Shown here: positions 24,001 through 39,000 of the stretch, one piece after another
How the letters are laid out: each line of letters begins with the position of its first letter
Position numbering within the stretch: position 1 is the first letter of the stretch
From: Symbiodinium sp. CCMP2592
Taxonomy: Eukaryota; Sar; Dinophyceae; Suessiales; Symbiodiniaceae
Direction of reading: 5' to 3'
Length of the DNA: 64,000 nucleotides
Assembly (NCBI GenBank): GCA_905221615.1
Contig: CAJNDT010001013.1
Span: 755,583-819,582, forward strand
The notes under the pieces: model-generated
The model's input: only the letters and a program-made list of their open reading frames with translations
Told to the model about the DNA's origin: nothing
Databases searched by the model: none
Program-made: the position numbers and the translations under genes

Positions 24001-27000
24001 ACCCTAGACCAGAGACCTGACACCCGAAATCCTAAATGCTTGTAAACCCTGACACACACTTCATAGATCCGTAATAGAGAAGGTATAAGCTGTTCTCCTG
24101 GCCTTGAGCTTTCGACACTCTGCCGGCCAGGATGTAGCCAAGCCAGCAGCAGAAGAGGCAGCAAGGGTGGGTTTAGAGTTCCGTCGAGCGTTTAGGCTTC
24201 CTTCACAGGTTTGCGGAAGGGTTCAAGGGCTGGTTTAGAATCACGGTCATCCTGGAATCTTTTACATGCCATTCGTAGGGTTTCTTGGGATGTTAAGTCA
24301 GGATTTAGGGTATCGTGGGTAGGGTTTTCGGGCTTTTACTGAGCTTGCGATCCAGGCTTCGCTGTGTGGCTAGACTATTTTACCACTTCAAGATCCTTAC
24401 TCAAACCACGTCGACGCTCTGGATGTGGATTCCAGGGGAGGAGAATCAAAACCCCTCAGGAAATGTTTTCTACAATCCTACAAGACCTTAAACCCTAAAC
24501 CCTATACAACCCTGCAAGCCCCAGGCATCCGCTTAAACCATCCAATATCTTAAACAGAAGCATGAAAGATCACAGACCAAGAACCTGCAAGGGCCCTTTC
24601 ATAGAAGCCTTATGGCCCTTAACAGTGGTAGAGGGTAGCTGGGGAGTCTAGGGAGATTCCGCAGTTGCAGTTATCTTTCGATCCCGTCAAGCCTCAATAA
24701 TTAGAGTAGCAGTTTGGGGTTCCTCATTATACTTATAGTATAACAAACCCCTTTCACTTAAGGCGCCTACAGTATATAACCCTGTTACAGATCCCAAAAT
24801 GAAACCCTCTAAGCCTCTAAGGATCCCTTTAAAGGAACCCTTATTCTACTTATTAAGGCCCCTATGCTAACTTTCTATCCTCTCAGGCGGAGATGCCTCT
24901 CGAGAAAGTCGTGGAGAAGGTCTGGGGCTGCTGGTATCTCCTAGGGACCAGACGAAGGGGTTTCGGCTGAGGCTGGGGCTTCTGAGTTGCGGACGTAGGG
25001 TAGGGTTTAGGGTTTCGCAACTATGGCAATTTGGTTAGAGGGTTGTGCAGCGTTTTAAAGGTTGTTGGTCTTCACCACTATTGGACACGAAGATTTCAAC
25101 TGTGATAAAATGTGAGTACTTGAAACCCGCAGGGGGTGTGGCAGGCCGTATTCCTTGCTACGTAGCATGGTGCGAAAACAAGAACTACGACAGCTGACAG
25201 ACATGCGGACTCATTGCATCTGACACCAGTTCGGGTTTGGGGCTTAGGGTCGGCTTTTCATGCTCAACCCTGAACCCTAAAACGCCTGTGTATACTCGTG
25301 ACTCGTGATAGTCATGACTCATGACATTTCCTGTGGGCACTGCTTTTCGGGTGGACCGACGACGATCGTAAGTGCTACAGGCACGTTCCATGTAGAATTG
25401 GGGTTCATCTAGGATGCCCAGTAGTACCCTCATTCCCTTTTTGTAGTCCTAGGTTCCTTATCAAGTTACCCAATACCAAAAAGAGAGGCCTTTTTATTCT
25501 TAGGTTACTGGGTATCCTAGCCATGGTTTCTTTCGCTTCAGGGCTGAAACCTATCAGGCCTGGGTCTGGGGTTTCAGGAGTTTCGGGGTCCGGCTTGCGT
25601 GTCCTAAACCCTAAACCCTCAACCCTAAGCCCTCAACCCTCAACCCTAAACCCTTAACCCTCAACCCTAAACCCTTAACCCTAAACCCTTAACCCTAAAC
25701 CTTCCCGAGCGCGTGAGGTGAAGATGGAACTGGAGGTAACGCCACCTCCGTCCGCTGCAAAGGCCTGGGTCTAACACGCGAGGACTTTGGGTTTAGGATT
25801 TAGGGTTTCGGAGGTGCATGGGTAGTGTGAGTGGTTTTAGAAGTAGGATAGCTCTAAGTCTACTTATAACCCATAATAAGGGACTCAGAACCCCACTTAT
25901 AACTACCCATGAACCTCGAAGTATGAGCTACGCTGAAAATATAGGAGCAAAGGGGGCTTTCTGAAGGAGAGTCACGATTCCATGTAGCGATCTTCGTGTG
26001 ACCCTTATTAACTTCCATATTACCGAGCCATGTCGTTTTGGGTTGATTACTTGGAGGATCATGGGACTTAGTAAATATTGTTATAAGTACCTTAATTGGG
26101 GTTATGAGTATAGTTACCGTAATAATGACCGTAATTACTAAGTCCCATGATCCTTTAAGTACTCATGGTGGCAGTAGCTCGCATGGGCCAGGCTGACAGT
26201 TTTATGGAAGCTTTCAGGCCTTGTGGCTCCTGGGGCGGAGCTTCAAAGCCTTGCTGGTTAAGGTTGTTTGTTGTTGCAGTCCACGGTCGTGACATACGGG
26301 GGGTGCCTAACAACACCGACCATAACCAAGAAGTCGATGGCAATACTGCGCTCCTGAGATCTAGACCAACACCAATAGCAAGAGGATCTGGTATCGGTTG
26401 CTAGTACTCCTGCCAGGACTCGCAGTTGTAAAACTTGTGGCAAAGCAGACATAGCATAAACGACCGCCTCCTCCTCCTCCTCCTCCTCCTCCTCCTCCTC
26501 CTCACGATGAAAGGGTGTGACACCGCGACAGTCGGGCTCTCTGGGAACCCGCAGACTCTAAGAACCCCTAACAACAGTAGTAGTCGTCGTCGTAGCGGCA
26601 ACAGGAGGAGTAGTAGTAGCAGCAACAGCAGTAGCGGTAGCAGGAGTAGTAGCAGCAGCAGCAGTAGTAATAGTAGTAGTAGCAGCAGCAATAATAGTAG
26701 TATTAGTTGTTGTCGTCGTCGTCGTAGTTGTCTTCTGATTCTGGAGCCCCTGTCAAACACTCTTATTGCGCAGGCCTCCGAACTCCTGTCCTTCCTGGAA
26801 ACACAGCGCGTGCCTGCCCGAGAATCTAGGGGCTTCGGGTGCAGGGACTCCAATATCCCTTAATTAAGGAATATACCTTATAATAGTAGGATCCTTAATA
26901 TGATTTAAGGAATATACCTTAAATTATAGTAGGATCCTTAATATGATTTAAGGAATCTTCCCTAATTAAGGGGTCTTGGAGTGTCTTGGGGGTTCCTTTA

Positions 27001-30000
27001 AAGGGTTTCCTTAAAGGGATCCACAAGTCTCTTTAGGGTTTAGGGTTTCGAGTTTCCGAAAATTCGGGGTACCTTGCTTTTGTGGGTTTAGGGAGTTTAG
27101 GGATGTTTCGGGTCTTCAGGGTTTAGGGATGTTTCGGGTTCAGGGTAGAAGATAGGATGGGTTTAGGGTTTTTGCGGCCTCTAGGGCTCTAGGGTGTAGG
27201 GTTCGGGGTTCAGCATTTGAGAAGTCAGGCTGCCGGTTGCAATGAAACAGATGTAACATTGTTGATGATATAAATCCTGCATTACCTTAAGAACCCTATC
27301 TATGGGAATTATGGTATATTTGTTAGTATGGGTAATGCAGGATTTATATCATCAACCGCAGTACAGTATCAATGAGAAAATCTGTAGTTCAGTATGAGGA
27401 TATCTGTAAATCCCGGGAGTGGTCTCAGTAGCAATAGCGGCACGAGTTACCGCCATATTACGATCGATGGTAGAAATTGCAATGACAAGAGGAATACTGA
27501 AGCATGGACTAGAATAGACGAACACGTAACACGAGCTACTTCAGCATATCAGGGCTCAAGCCGTGGCTGCTGCACTTCTGCTTAGGTGAGTCCAGAAATT
27601 ATGCTCTCCACCAAGATCGGCGTCACCGTCACTGGCATGAGGCCGGACAGCGGCTTCGTTTTCTGGGCGGTTGGTTCGGGTGCTTCGGCCTTTGGAATCC
27701 AGGATTCGCCTCGAAGTTGTAGAACACCGCCAGTAAACCCCAAACCTTCAACAGCTTCACATCACTCCGGACCCTCAATCCAGAAAGCCTTAAGCCCTAA
27801 ACCTCTGTGGAACGAACTCAAAAAATCAAATCCACAAGCCGCTATCAACAAAAGCTCTACTAAACCCAAAACCGTAAACCGGCCTTGAACCTCTACGGTA
27901 GAAGCCCAAAAGTTGGAAACCCATAGCCTCAATCCTTAAGAAGAAAAAATTACAGGGAATCCCAGCACTATTTGGCCTTGATCCGGTTTCCAACGTTATG
28001 GGGATTACTGTAAAGCCTGGCAAGGCCTTAGCCGCCAAGCCTCCCCCACAGCGGCCAGGAAGACTTATGCAGGACACCCAACGCTGGCAGGGGCTCCCAG
28101 TAGTTGAGGATTGCTGGTTCAGGGTTTAGAGTTTGGGATTTGGGATGCAGAGTGCAAGATTTAAGGTTTAGGGTTTGGGATTTGGATGCAGAATGCAAGA
28201 TTTAGGGTTCAGAGTTTGGGATTTCAAGTCTTTTGTCTCTGAATCTGCAGCGCCTCGAACCCCAAATTGCTCTGAACAAGAACCCCAGTGGCTTACCGTC
28301 ATCAACAAGTAAGCCACAAAAATCGTCAACGCCCAAGTGGCAGCAAGCACTGCGGTTCGGAGTATTTCGGGGCAAGGGTGCCTAGAAAGAGGATTCCAGA
28401 AGCACTTGATCCCTAAACCCTAAACCTGAAACAATTCAAATTTCGGATTCAGGGTTCGGAGTTTGCAACCCTGAGCTCGGATAATTGAATCCTAAACCTA
28501 GTAGTAGAGTAGGTAACCTTTAACCTTTTTTGGGTAGTATAGTCCCTATATAATCCCTATATAACCAAAAAGGTTAACCTTTAGTTCCCCATGATGCCCG
28601 ACAAGTAGGTAAATATCCTAGACATTGCAGCCTGAGCCTAGATGCGGGCATGCTGGACCCAACACCCTCAACTTTCGAGCCCAATCTCAAGGTCCTAAAC
28701 CCTAAAATGCTACACTACAGAGTTACAAGACCCTGAATCCTACAGGTTCGGCCCGTAAACTCTCAGTCACATTGCAAGACCTTATACATGCGCCTTGGCA
28801 GGTGGAATAAGGTCTTGGGTTCTACTATGGTACAGTACTTGCAAGAAGTAGGCCCCAAGCTTCAAAGCTGCAAGCCACACGCTCCCCAAGCCCCCATGCA
28901 AGGTCTCAACCTTTAAGCCCTGAGCACAAGACTGGGTTCCGGCGAAGCTACCTTGTCTAAGCTACCGAAGTAGCGGGATAAGTTCTAAATGATGGGTATA
29001 TATATATATATATATATGCACATGTACTTTTATTTTCCATGAATGTATGTATGTCTGTCTATATACACATTGAGAATGCGAGCGTTCTCGATTTTGGTAG
29101 CTTCGCTTAAGTTTCTGAGCAGGACACACAGGCAAGAGCACACACACAGAGCTTGCTCCAGGCCCTGCGAGCCAAGAACCTCGTCCAGCGCTGGAAGACT
29201 GAGTACTTTGACAAAGAGAGGGGCTTCCAAACATAGGAGGGATTCGTCCAAAGAACCTGTATAGTAGAATGTAGGGTCTCTATTAGGAATTACTATTCTG
29301 ATTTGGGGAGGTATCCCCCATAACTATAGGACCCCTAAACCCTGAACCCTAAACTTGAATGGCTTGAAGGTTTCAAGGTCCTGTATTTTAGAGCTTATAT
29401 GCTTCAGGGGTTTTGGATTGCAGGGCTTGCAGGTTTGTGCTTAGTGCTTCTATGTTGAAGTTTCTGGTTTCAGCAGTCACAGTATGTAAGGCTGGTGGGG
29501 TGTTTAATCTCGGGGGCTGCTATTAGGTTTACAGGGCCAATTATCACAGGGCGACGAAGATGGGCGGAAAGTGCTGCTCACTGGTTTAGGATGCGATCTT
29601 CCGATACATGCTTTGCCGTTTCGATTCGGGAGATAGGTTAATGTTTCAAGTGCTATGATTGCAGCTGTCTAATTAAACCTCCCGTTTTCAACAAGGACTA
29701 GGGGAAGCTTCCCAGAAGCATTCTGTACGTTGAATGTGCACCTCCTTGCAAGCTTTGGTTAAGGGCATGTCGGCAGGCAAACAACAGCTTGCGCGAACAG
29801 AACACGGGTCAAGCTTTCAGGAGAGGCATACAGCTTTCCGCTCTTATATCCGCGAGTTCAGTGGTTCGGGGCAAGAGGGCATGGGGTTAGCTTGCAGGGT
29901 AAGCGGGGTGGCGTGGCTTCCACATAGGCAAGTGCGGACGCATGGCACTTCAGGCTGAGAGCTTCCTGCTCGAAAGCCCCTAAAGTTAGGGACCCAAAAA

Positions 30001-33000
30001 GCACATAAGCATAAGCATTTTATAGGGATATCCCTACCTTATTGGGGTCCCTTACAAGGGGGTTTATATGGGATATCCCTATCCTAATTTTTGCTTATGT
30101 GCTCTTTTGGTGCCCTATAAAGCTAAACCCTGCTAAACCTTAGATCCTAAATCCAGGAGCCCTCAGCCCTCGCGGCCATCAGTCCCAAGCGCATCGACCC
30201 GAGAACCTTGTCCGAACCCCAAACCCTCATGCGAACTTCTAGGCCTCAAGTGGCTAAAGAAGGGGTCGGAGTAAGTAAGTTTAAGGTTTAGGGTTCATGA
30301 TTTGGTGTTTGAGATGTAATTACTGAATTACCGTTCCTTAGGGTGTGTATCGTCTGCTTTTTGAGGAAGTTACCCGAAAACCCAGTATGTATAAAGGCCC
30401 CGAGTGACCCTGACATTACTTGGAGATGGGGGTACAGGGTTTGAGATTGAGGGTCGAAGGTTTAGTCAGGATAGTTTAGGGTTTGGGGTGTACGGGGCCT
30501 ACTTCTTCAGCAACAAATGGGGTTACCCTGCTTGGGGTTCCCTGAATACAGTCTCTACCACTAGACTTTGGATTCTGGATAGTTAAGCCGTAAGGAATTG
30601 CTTCATGCCAGCATCAGAATATGGAAACCATAGTATTTACTATCGATCCGTATTGATATTAATTCTTGTTATGATGATGATTTTTACTACCAATATTCAA
30701 TGAACCTCCTTTGCAGGAACCAGTACTCCTGACCTAGTTCCTGCAGCCGGCGGAGTCCCCCCCTTTATCAAGCCTGCAAGCCTCAACTGAGCCTTCAAGC
30801 CTCGTCCTCGTCCTAAACCCCACAACCTTGGACAAGACCCTGGAAAAGGTTAAGGACCAAAGATCGTAAAACCGAAGTATTGAGAAGCAAGTCCGGACCT
30901 GCGGCGGGAGCTGGCGCTGTCCCACGCCCTGCACTTTTCACACCTCTGACAACCATCTCTCAGCCGCGGCCATGAAAAAGATCATTTGCGCCCTAGCTAC
31001 AGTCGCCAATGTAGTTCCGTTTATGGTTAACCAGTTTTTATAGTTCGGATCCTGCAGTATAAAGTTGGCTAGCGAAAAACAAGGAGCCACAGCAGAGACT
31101 ATAGGTAAGCCCTTTAACCTTAAACCCCAATCCCCGAAGGATCTGCGAGCTTTTTGCAGATGCGGTTCCGCACCAGACCTTTGTTAAGCTTCTGGTGCCT
31201 GCTGTTCTCTGGACGGATTGGAGAAACAGGAAGTTCCATTCCTCTAGAGCGCTCACCCTAGGAATCCGAGCGCAAGTATGTCCTGTACATGCCAAGTGTG
31301 TAGTTCTGTAAATACGAGACTCTCCACAATCCTCTTTTTGACGGCCGAGTAATCCCTCCCAGGAAGACGCCATTGCTTGGGGAAGATTGTTTTGGTTTTA
31401 AGTGTATCACATGTAAAAGATTGATCGAAGGGTTCCCGAAATTGCTGTTTTTTGGTTTTGGATGTAGGGGGTTTGGATTTATGGTTTCGGGTTCGCGGCT
31501 TTTGCTTAGGATTGAGGGTTGAGGTTTACCGTTCTGATTTAGGGTGCTGGGTTCCCAAAGGCTCCATGTACCCATACAGTATATACTTATATTTGCCTTA
31601 AAGTACCTATACAGGGACCCCTTTAAGGCTTAAGTATCTACTACGAAGGTACATGGAGCCTTTGGGGTTTCGTCCCCATTGGGACTATCGTAGCATAGAA
31701 GATCAAGGTCCCCTGCATTTAATCTACTCATACCTTGGGTTTAGGGTTTAGGGTTTAGGGGTTTGGGGTTTAGGGGTTAGGGGTTTAGGGTTTAGTAGTT
31801 TAGGGTGTATGGGTTCAGGATTTTATGAATATAAGCCACCGAATGATGGATCGATAGTAAACAGTAGGGTCTGTTTGGTATGGTCGTTTAAGGAACCCAG
31901 TTAAACCCAAAAGGCTTTCCCTACATATTTAATGACTTCTGTAAGAAATACCGCAAGAGGAGCTCCGAGAATGTAGGGTTATGTTTCCAGGTACAGGCTG
32001 AAAGCTCTAAAGCCCAAAGCAAGCAGAAGGCGGCCTGCAAACCCGGAAGGTCGTTATCCAGGGAGTCTTTTGTGATTTAGCTTTGGTCACGAGGTTTGGG
32101 TGTCGGTTTGAAAAGCCTTCGGGCTAGCCCTCTACACCCTACACCCTCAACCCCCCCCCCCCCCCTGCGCAGGCGCGTCTGAGTGAGTTCCTCCTGGAGA
32201 TGGACAACGAGCTCGCCCGCTTGCGGCAGGAGCAGACGTAACACATAATTAAGCCTTTAAAGCCCCAAGACCCTAAACGCGGAATTCGTGGACCTAGAAA
32301 TGCTAGAGATTATGAAGCACTCCCACAAGCCTGCCATAGAGGTCTAGTCAGGCAATGACATAAACATACGTATGCTCGCCTACTAGGAGGCTGCAAGTCC
32401 CGTAAATAAGCGATACCTAACTCTACTTGAAGGCTCATGGGACTTAGTAAGTACGGTTATTAGTAGGTTATAATTAGGATAACCCCACTTAGGGGACTTA
32501 TAATTCCAATTATAACCTACTTACTAAGTCCCATGATCCTCTAAGTAGTCCCCCTACTTGCAACCTCGACCTGCTTAGTGAGCCAAGTCTTACTCCAGGG
32601 CCCTAATCCTAGGATCCCTATGATCAGCCTTACTATGGGTGATGTGTTTACTCATCGCGGGTCTATGCTAAACTGTTACACCCCCAAAACCCGCAATCAG
32701 CCCCTCAGACCGTCCGTCCACCCCTGAAACTTCTTCCAACTCCAAGCCCTTTTTTGAATATGGGAGTTTCCGAAAATAGGGGACCCTAATATGAGACCTT
32801 AAATAGTAGGATCCTTATTATAAGGACCCCAGAATAAGGTACCCCTAATTTTCGGAAACTCCCATATAGTAGCAGTATCTCTGATAGTCCATCCACAGTT
32901 AAAGTATAAAGTGTCGCAAAACACCATTCAAGCTATTGCGGCCGCTACAGTCCCTTCATAATCCGTCACAGTCGGGAAAGGGTCTCGGGATATATCATAG

Positions 33001-36000
33001 CAAGAACAGATTAAGGGGCCCTTGTCGTCTAGCCCAGCATATTGTCAAGCATTCAGGCTTCTGTAGCAGGAAAGTTTGGGGGGTATAGGGGCAGCAGGGC
33101 TTTGGCTTGCGGAGTTAGGACGTGCGCCCTACACCACAGGCTTTGCATCCTACGTCGCATTGGCCCTAAGCCTGAAGCTCAGCATTTGAAGTAGGGCTTA
33201 CAGTACCATTTTGGTGAGTGTAGATAGGGCTCCTTTTGAATTTTGGTGAGTGTATGTATTGGGTTTTATTATGGGGATACTAGTAATAAAAACCATACTC
33301 TATTTCAAAACCCGTTTCGGTACGTAGGCGCTCAGGGCCCAGGGTGTCGGGTCCTTGGAGTCTGGGGTTACAAGCTTTTCATCTCGTCTCCCTCGACCCC
33401 TGCAGCCCTAAACCCGAAACCCGAAGTCCTAAAGCTGAAATCTGAACCCCTATTCCGAGCGCTTGAAAGCCGCACGAAGCTACCGAGCGCGAGGATCCGC
33501 TTGAGCTGGATGACGAGGATGGGCCTGCTTCGGGTGTGTAGTTTCTTGTTGGGGTTGAGCAGGGTTTAGGGTTTAGGGGCTTAGGGTTTAGGGTTTCCAT
33601 AGCATGTGTATATCTTTGTGATCACTTCTGTTGATTTGTTAGGCTCTTTTCCTTATTGTGGTTGTTACTCTCGGTGTTATCGTCGTTGACATATCATTAA
33701 GCCATGCGTCATATTTGGGCTGTGCACTAAACCTCAAAATGACCTCAACCCCAAACACTAGGCCATAATCCCTACATCCTATAGTAGAAGCCAGAAAGTT
33801 GGAACATCATTCTCTCATGCCCTTAAGGCAAAGCATAACGGATCCTAGCAGTTATCCTCCAAAACCCATGCTCCATGTACATCGAACCCTGGTCCGCTCA
33901 CTGGCCATCAGAGGACCGGCGGGAGCTCCGCCTCTTCCACCTTCGCAAGATGCAGCTGCCAGGGTGCCCATCGTTGGGTTCAGGGTTTAGGGTTTAGGGG
34001 TTTAGGGTTTAGGGATTTAGCGTTTAGCTTTCAGGGGCTTCGGGGTTTCAGGGTTTGGGGCTTGGGGTTCACGCTACAGGGGCGTAAATGCTATTGTTTG
34101 GCTTAGTGTTGCTTCCTCTCTGTCATTCTCGGCGTCAACCAGGGATGCAATTACCATAGATAGTCATTGGCAGTCGTCGTCGTGGTAGTAGCAACAGCAG
34201 CTGTTTTGGTAGTTTCCTTCGAGACTACCGCCAACGCTTCCCCATGGCCGGGATAACAAGACTTACGAACAGCAATACCAGAGCGCGAGCGCATTCCTGC
34301 CGTCAGGCAGAAAAGAAGCCACTCAAGCGTCGACGTTGATCAAGCATAGGCCAACTTTGCAAGCTGAACTACAGTATCACATTATGCATGTAATGTGTAT
34401 ATATATAGATATTATAATTATTTATAATATCATATCTTAATTTTTTTTGGGCTGTATACTGTATATGATATCTTCAGCTAAATGCAGTGTCGTTCACTCG
34501 GAGGGCTCTTCACAGCCTCAGCTTCGAGAGCAGAGGACCAAATTCAGCGCGGTGGACGTAATCAAGCCTGCAACATGCCGTGGAGCAGTGGGCTTACCTT
34601 TGGTTAGTAGAGAATGGAAGAATGGTAGTAATAGTAGTTATAATTCTACCCCATTCCTCCATTCCCTACTAACCCAAGGTAAGTGGGAGGCTCACTGAAG
34701 TCGGCTTCCATAGAATTCGAGGGTCACTGAAGTCGGCTTCCATAGAATTCGATGGTCACTGAAGTGGGCTTCCATAGAATTCGACGGTGATTGAGCATCC
34801 TCCTCGAAACATTATGGCAGGGGGGCCTCGAGCAGCAAGCCTCGAGCGGCAAGGATCCGCTCGTGCAGGGTCCATCCTTTATCCATTCAGGAACCCAGAG
34901 AGCCCAATACCCCTTAATTAAGGAATATAGCTTCAATCATAACATGAAGCCCTATATAATTTAAGCCATATTCCTTAATTAAGGGGTATTGGGCTCTCTG
35001 GGAACTGGAAAGTCGTGTCACGCCCCACTGCTGTCTCTCTTGCTGTTGTCAGCACACGTGGTGAAAGACAGGGGTGCGCAGGCATCACCGTGAGGTCTTC
35101 CTTCGGTATTTGCTAAATGCATTGCATTTCCAACAAAACTTGACACCTTTGATTATTCCATCCTCGACCTGAAACCCTAAATCTAATCCTTAAAGCCTAG
35201 ACCATCCTGTCCTAAACCCTCAACCCTGCACCCCAAGTAACATACGTTTCTGAGGACTTTATGCAGAAATCATAAACTTAGGAGTCCAAAAACCGTCCTA
35301 AACCCTAACTCCTAACCTGTGATCGCAGAAGAAGGCTGTTAGACAAAGAACAAAGGACCAAAACCCTAAACCCTAAGCCCAAGCATCAACACACCCTGAA
35401 CCCATGTGCTCTCTCCGAGGCCTGGTGCTGTGAAGATGCGCAAGGAGACGGGCGATGCACAGTGCTCCGAAGCCAGGGCTTAAGGCAAGAAGTTATTCCG
35501 TAAATCTGTTATAGAAGCTTAATAAGTACCTATTTATTCCATAGGGCTCCTTATTATTATGAGCATACTATAATGGGCCCCCAAACCTATTCTAAATATT
35601 GTGGCGCCTATATTAGGGTGTAAAACTCGGGTGTTTGTGGTTTGGGGTGTATGGTTGCAGGGGTCTCAAGTCCAGAGCGTACGGCATAAAAGGTTCAGTT
35701 TAGGTACTGCCCCCATGCAGTAAGAGTCTATAATGGGGCTACTATTAAGGTCTTAATATATCTATATTATGAATGTTATTTAACTATTACTGAGTGGGGG
35801 CCGTACCCAAGGTTCAGTGTTCGATGTGGGTGCCGTGACTTAGCAGTCGCTATTTCCTACATCAGGCAGTGGCTTCCAAGACCCCAATCCAAACCGGAAG
35901 GGATACTGTTGATGATATAAGTCCTGCATTACCTTAAGGACCCTAAACCATGAGAATTATAGCGGTAATGCAGGATTTATACCATCAACCGTACAGGTGG

Positions 36001-39000
36001 CTTTCAGGGATTTGGGGTGTACGGTTCATGATAAGTCTGCCACTCTAGTTTCCAATGTAGTTGGTTGTTGGGTTTAACCAATCGTATATTTCTGGTCGGA
36101 GACAGTTCCATGTGCACAGAGGCGGTTGCCTAGTAACTTGCCTGTAGGATCAGGGAAGTTTCAAAGCAACCTGATGTTGTAAGATCGCCTCACCTGAGGT
36201 GCTAAAGACGTTCGACTCAGACCTTGTAATTTCCAAACAATCGATGTGTCGTAGAAGCACGAGAAGGTCACTTTCGAAGCCTCAGTTAAAACGACTTGAG
36301 CACCCCAGAAAAAATGATCGTTGGAGCTACTTGTTCATGGATTTATACAGTATAAAATGCACCGAAAGCCTTTTAAATTCGTAAAGCGCCCATTTTATAT
36401 CCTCGAACCCTTGACATCATGAAACAAGCCCAACCCCAAACCCGACAAGCCGAAGTTTTTGCCCAAGGTACCAACCCCACGCTCTACCTCCGGGCCAGCC
36501 TTTGGCCGTGCCGACGACCTGGGAGGCTTTGTTGGAGGGCTGTCTTTGTATTCTACAAGGCTTGAGCTTTAGTTAGCGTTTAAGGTTTGGGGTTTAGTTA
36601 AGATCTAGGGCTGGCAAAGGTTTTCTTTTAATAGGTTCTAGGGGCAATGTTTTGATGGACTTCTAGGGTTTAGAGGTGTCTGTCATGCACTTCTCTGAGT
36701 CGTTGTTGTTGCAGTTTTTCTTTTTTGTTCAGGCTATCGTGCGGAACTGAATTGTTGAGGATGTTTTGGTGTTTTGTAAGGGGTTTGCAAGGGAGCTACG
36801 AAAAGGTTTTACAATGATGCTGTGGGGGTTTCGGCGTGTTGCCCTTCCAAGGCGTCTGTGGCCTAGGGCTTTGCGGGTGTCGGGTTTGGGGTGTAGAGCG
36901 GTTGAGGGTTTAGGGTTTCCGAAATAGGGTCTGGCTGTGGCGTAACTTCGCTCACCCCAAAAAATCTGTTTCTTCCAGGACCTCTAGTCTAAGGAGCTCT
37001 TAACAAGGGTTCCTGAAACTTAAGTTTCTTCGGGGCCACGTCGGCCACGTATGGTTGGGGCTTGTTGTCTGTGGGCTTGGTGCTGGCCGGTAAGGGCTTG
37101 GCCTGTCCCCAGGCCCGACACCGCAGGCTTTTCAATTCAAGCATGAAACAGAATCATGAGGACTAATGGTCCTCTACCCCTCTCCTCCCCCCACCCCCCT
37201 AAGGGTCCCTATGACAGAACCCTCCACAGTTATGGGTCATCTTGTCTGCTACACTTCTCTCTATTACCCGGAATTGTCATTCCAGGATTCCAGCTACCAA
37301 GGGCACCCGGTGTTGCATCTGGATCCCTAAACGCTAAAGCCCCTAAACCCTAAAGCCCCTAAACCCTAACCCCTAAACCCTAAACCGTGGTGTCTCTGTG
37401 GAGAATCGGCCAGGAGATTCAGCGTTTCGCATTGGATCTTGGTGAGGTCCGGGCAGATGCTGCAGTTCTGGGTTTAGGGTTTAGGGTTTAAGCCTCAGGG
37501 TTAACGTTTAGTTTAGGGGTTAGGGCTTAAGCTTTAGGGTTCAGGATTTGAGGTTTAGGGTTCAGGTTTAGGGTTTAGGGCTTAAGGTTCGGTTTTAGGG
37601 TTTAGGATGCAGGGTTTAGTGTGAGTGACCCTGCCCTGTTACAGTACATGAAGTGGGGCTTATGTTGAGCGCACATAGGGCTGCTTAGGCTATTGGCCCA
37701 CTAGTCCTGATCCTACAACCCTTAAGCTCAAACCCTAAACCTTAAACTGTAAAATGGAAACTCTTCGCGTCCCCTTTGCGAACCTTTACAAGAGCCTCAA
37801 AGAGCCCTCTTCGACCTCTGCTGTCAGAAAAAACATGTGACCTCCTAAACCCAGAAGAAAGTGCTCAAGCCGTACTGTTGTCTTATTGGGGTTCTAGGGT
37901 TTTGGATTAACGTTGAGGGCTTTCGGGTTTGGGAGAACACATGTGGGACTCTTTATTCTAACCTTGAGTATTCGGGTCTGCTCCTTGCCGTGCTGTTAAC
38001 TCTACACGGTCCCAAAGCCAAATACCAAAGCCTCGGACTCAACTCCTGAACCTCGATCAATTCACCCTAAGTCCTAAACGCGAAAAATCCGCATTTTTTG
38101 GAACCCTCAGGCCTATGACCGTTTTGTCGAGGAGCCGACAGATGCTGAACAATGGTTTCCCTATATAGTTCCCAGAATGTGGTACGGCAATACGCCCCTA
38201 AACCCTCTCTTATTCAATAAATGATGCCGGTCTTTATTTCCAGGGCCGCAAACCAAACACTGCACGAATTTACTGTACTGTTCAGCGGGTTAACATACGG
38301 GGCTGTAGAAGGCTGTTGTATACATATGAGGTCTACACCAAGGAATCTATAGGGTTTGGGGTTTTGGGCTTTCGGAGTTCGGGTTTGTGTGGGAACGCTT
38401 TCCTCGCAACATTCGGCAGACAATCTTCCGTTAGATAGTTGGGGTGTCGAGCTTTAGCGAATTTGGTATTCGGTGTCTGGTGTCTGAGGGTCTCCCTGGA
38501 CCCACAGGGCCATACCTTACCTCTTCTTTAGCGGGGTCCCGGGTATGACACTCGAGCATAGAAGCCTCTATAACTGCCGGTATCGTTACATTGGGTTGCT
38601 TATGGTAAATGTGCCAGAAGTACCCCAAGACCCGATTATTCTGTTTAACATACCAACGCCCCATACTAGTTCCTAGTACCAGGCCTTATAAAGCCCTTGT
38701 GGCTACAAGACCCCCCGAACCCCGAATTCAGACATGAAATCACGCGCGCGCTCTCTTTCGTAGACAAGGGGCCTCAAGGAAAATCCGGAGGGGGCCTTCC
38801 CCTGGCCTGCCAAAGGCATCCGCGGGGTCTCGCCGTGGAGTGTTGGGGATTCTGGACCTAGGGTTTTTGGTGTCCGCTTCTTGGAACCCTAACCCTAAAC
38901 CCTAACCCTAAACCCTGAAAACCCTGAACCCTAAACCCCTAAACCCTGAACTTTGAGGGTTTAGAGTGTTGGGACTTCGGGGCAGCTTCAGGGATTGGCG

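Larger units (their letters stand above)
23030..24130. other. intron with four inverted-repeat elements
   Basis: Elements of families A (23036), E (23274), B (23449) and F (23865) lie in succession, about one per 270 bp, with no exon-like island between them. Confidence 0.55.
27658..32172. other. long intron or intergenic stretch, about 4.5 kb
   Basis: This stretch contains elements at 27897, 28503, 29986 and 31553, a TA microsatellite, TTTAGGG tracts and an unassigned 29560-29960 region with coding-like composition but no resolvable exon. If gene 2 ends before 32173, a gene boundary lies here. Confidence 0.4.

Noticed and set aside
26401..26863. Long open frames rich in Leu, Ser or Arg on both strands
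   Set aside because: They are translations of CTC and AGC/AGT trinucleotide repeats, open in several frames at once.
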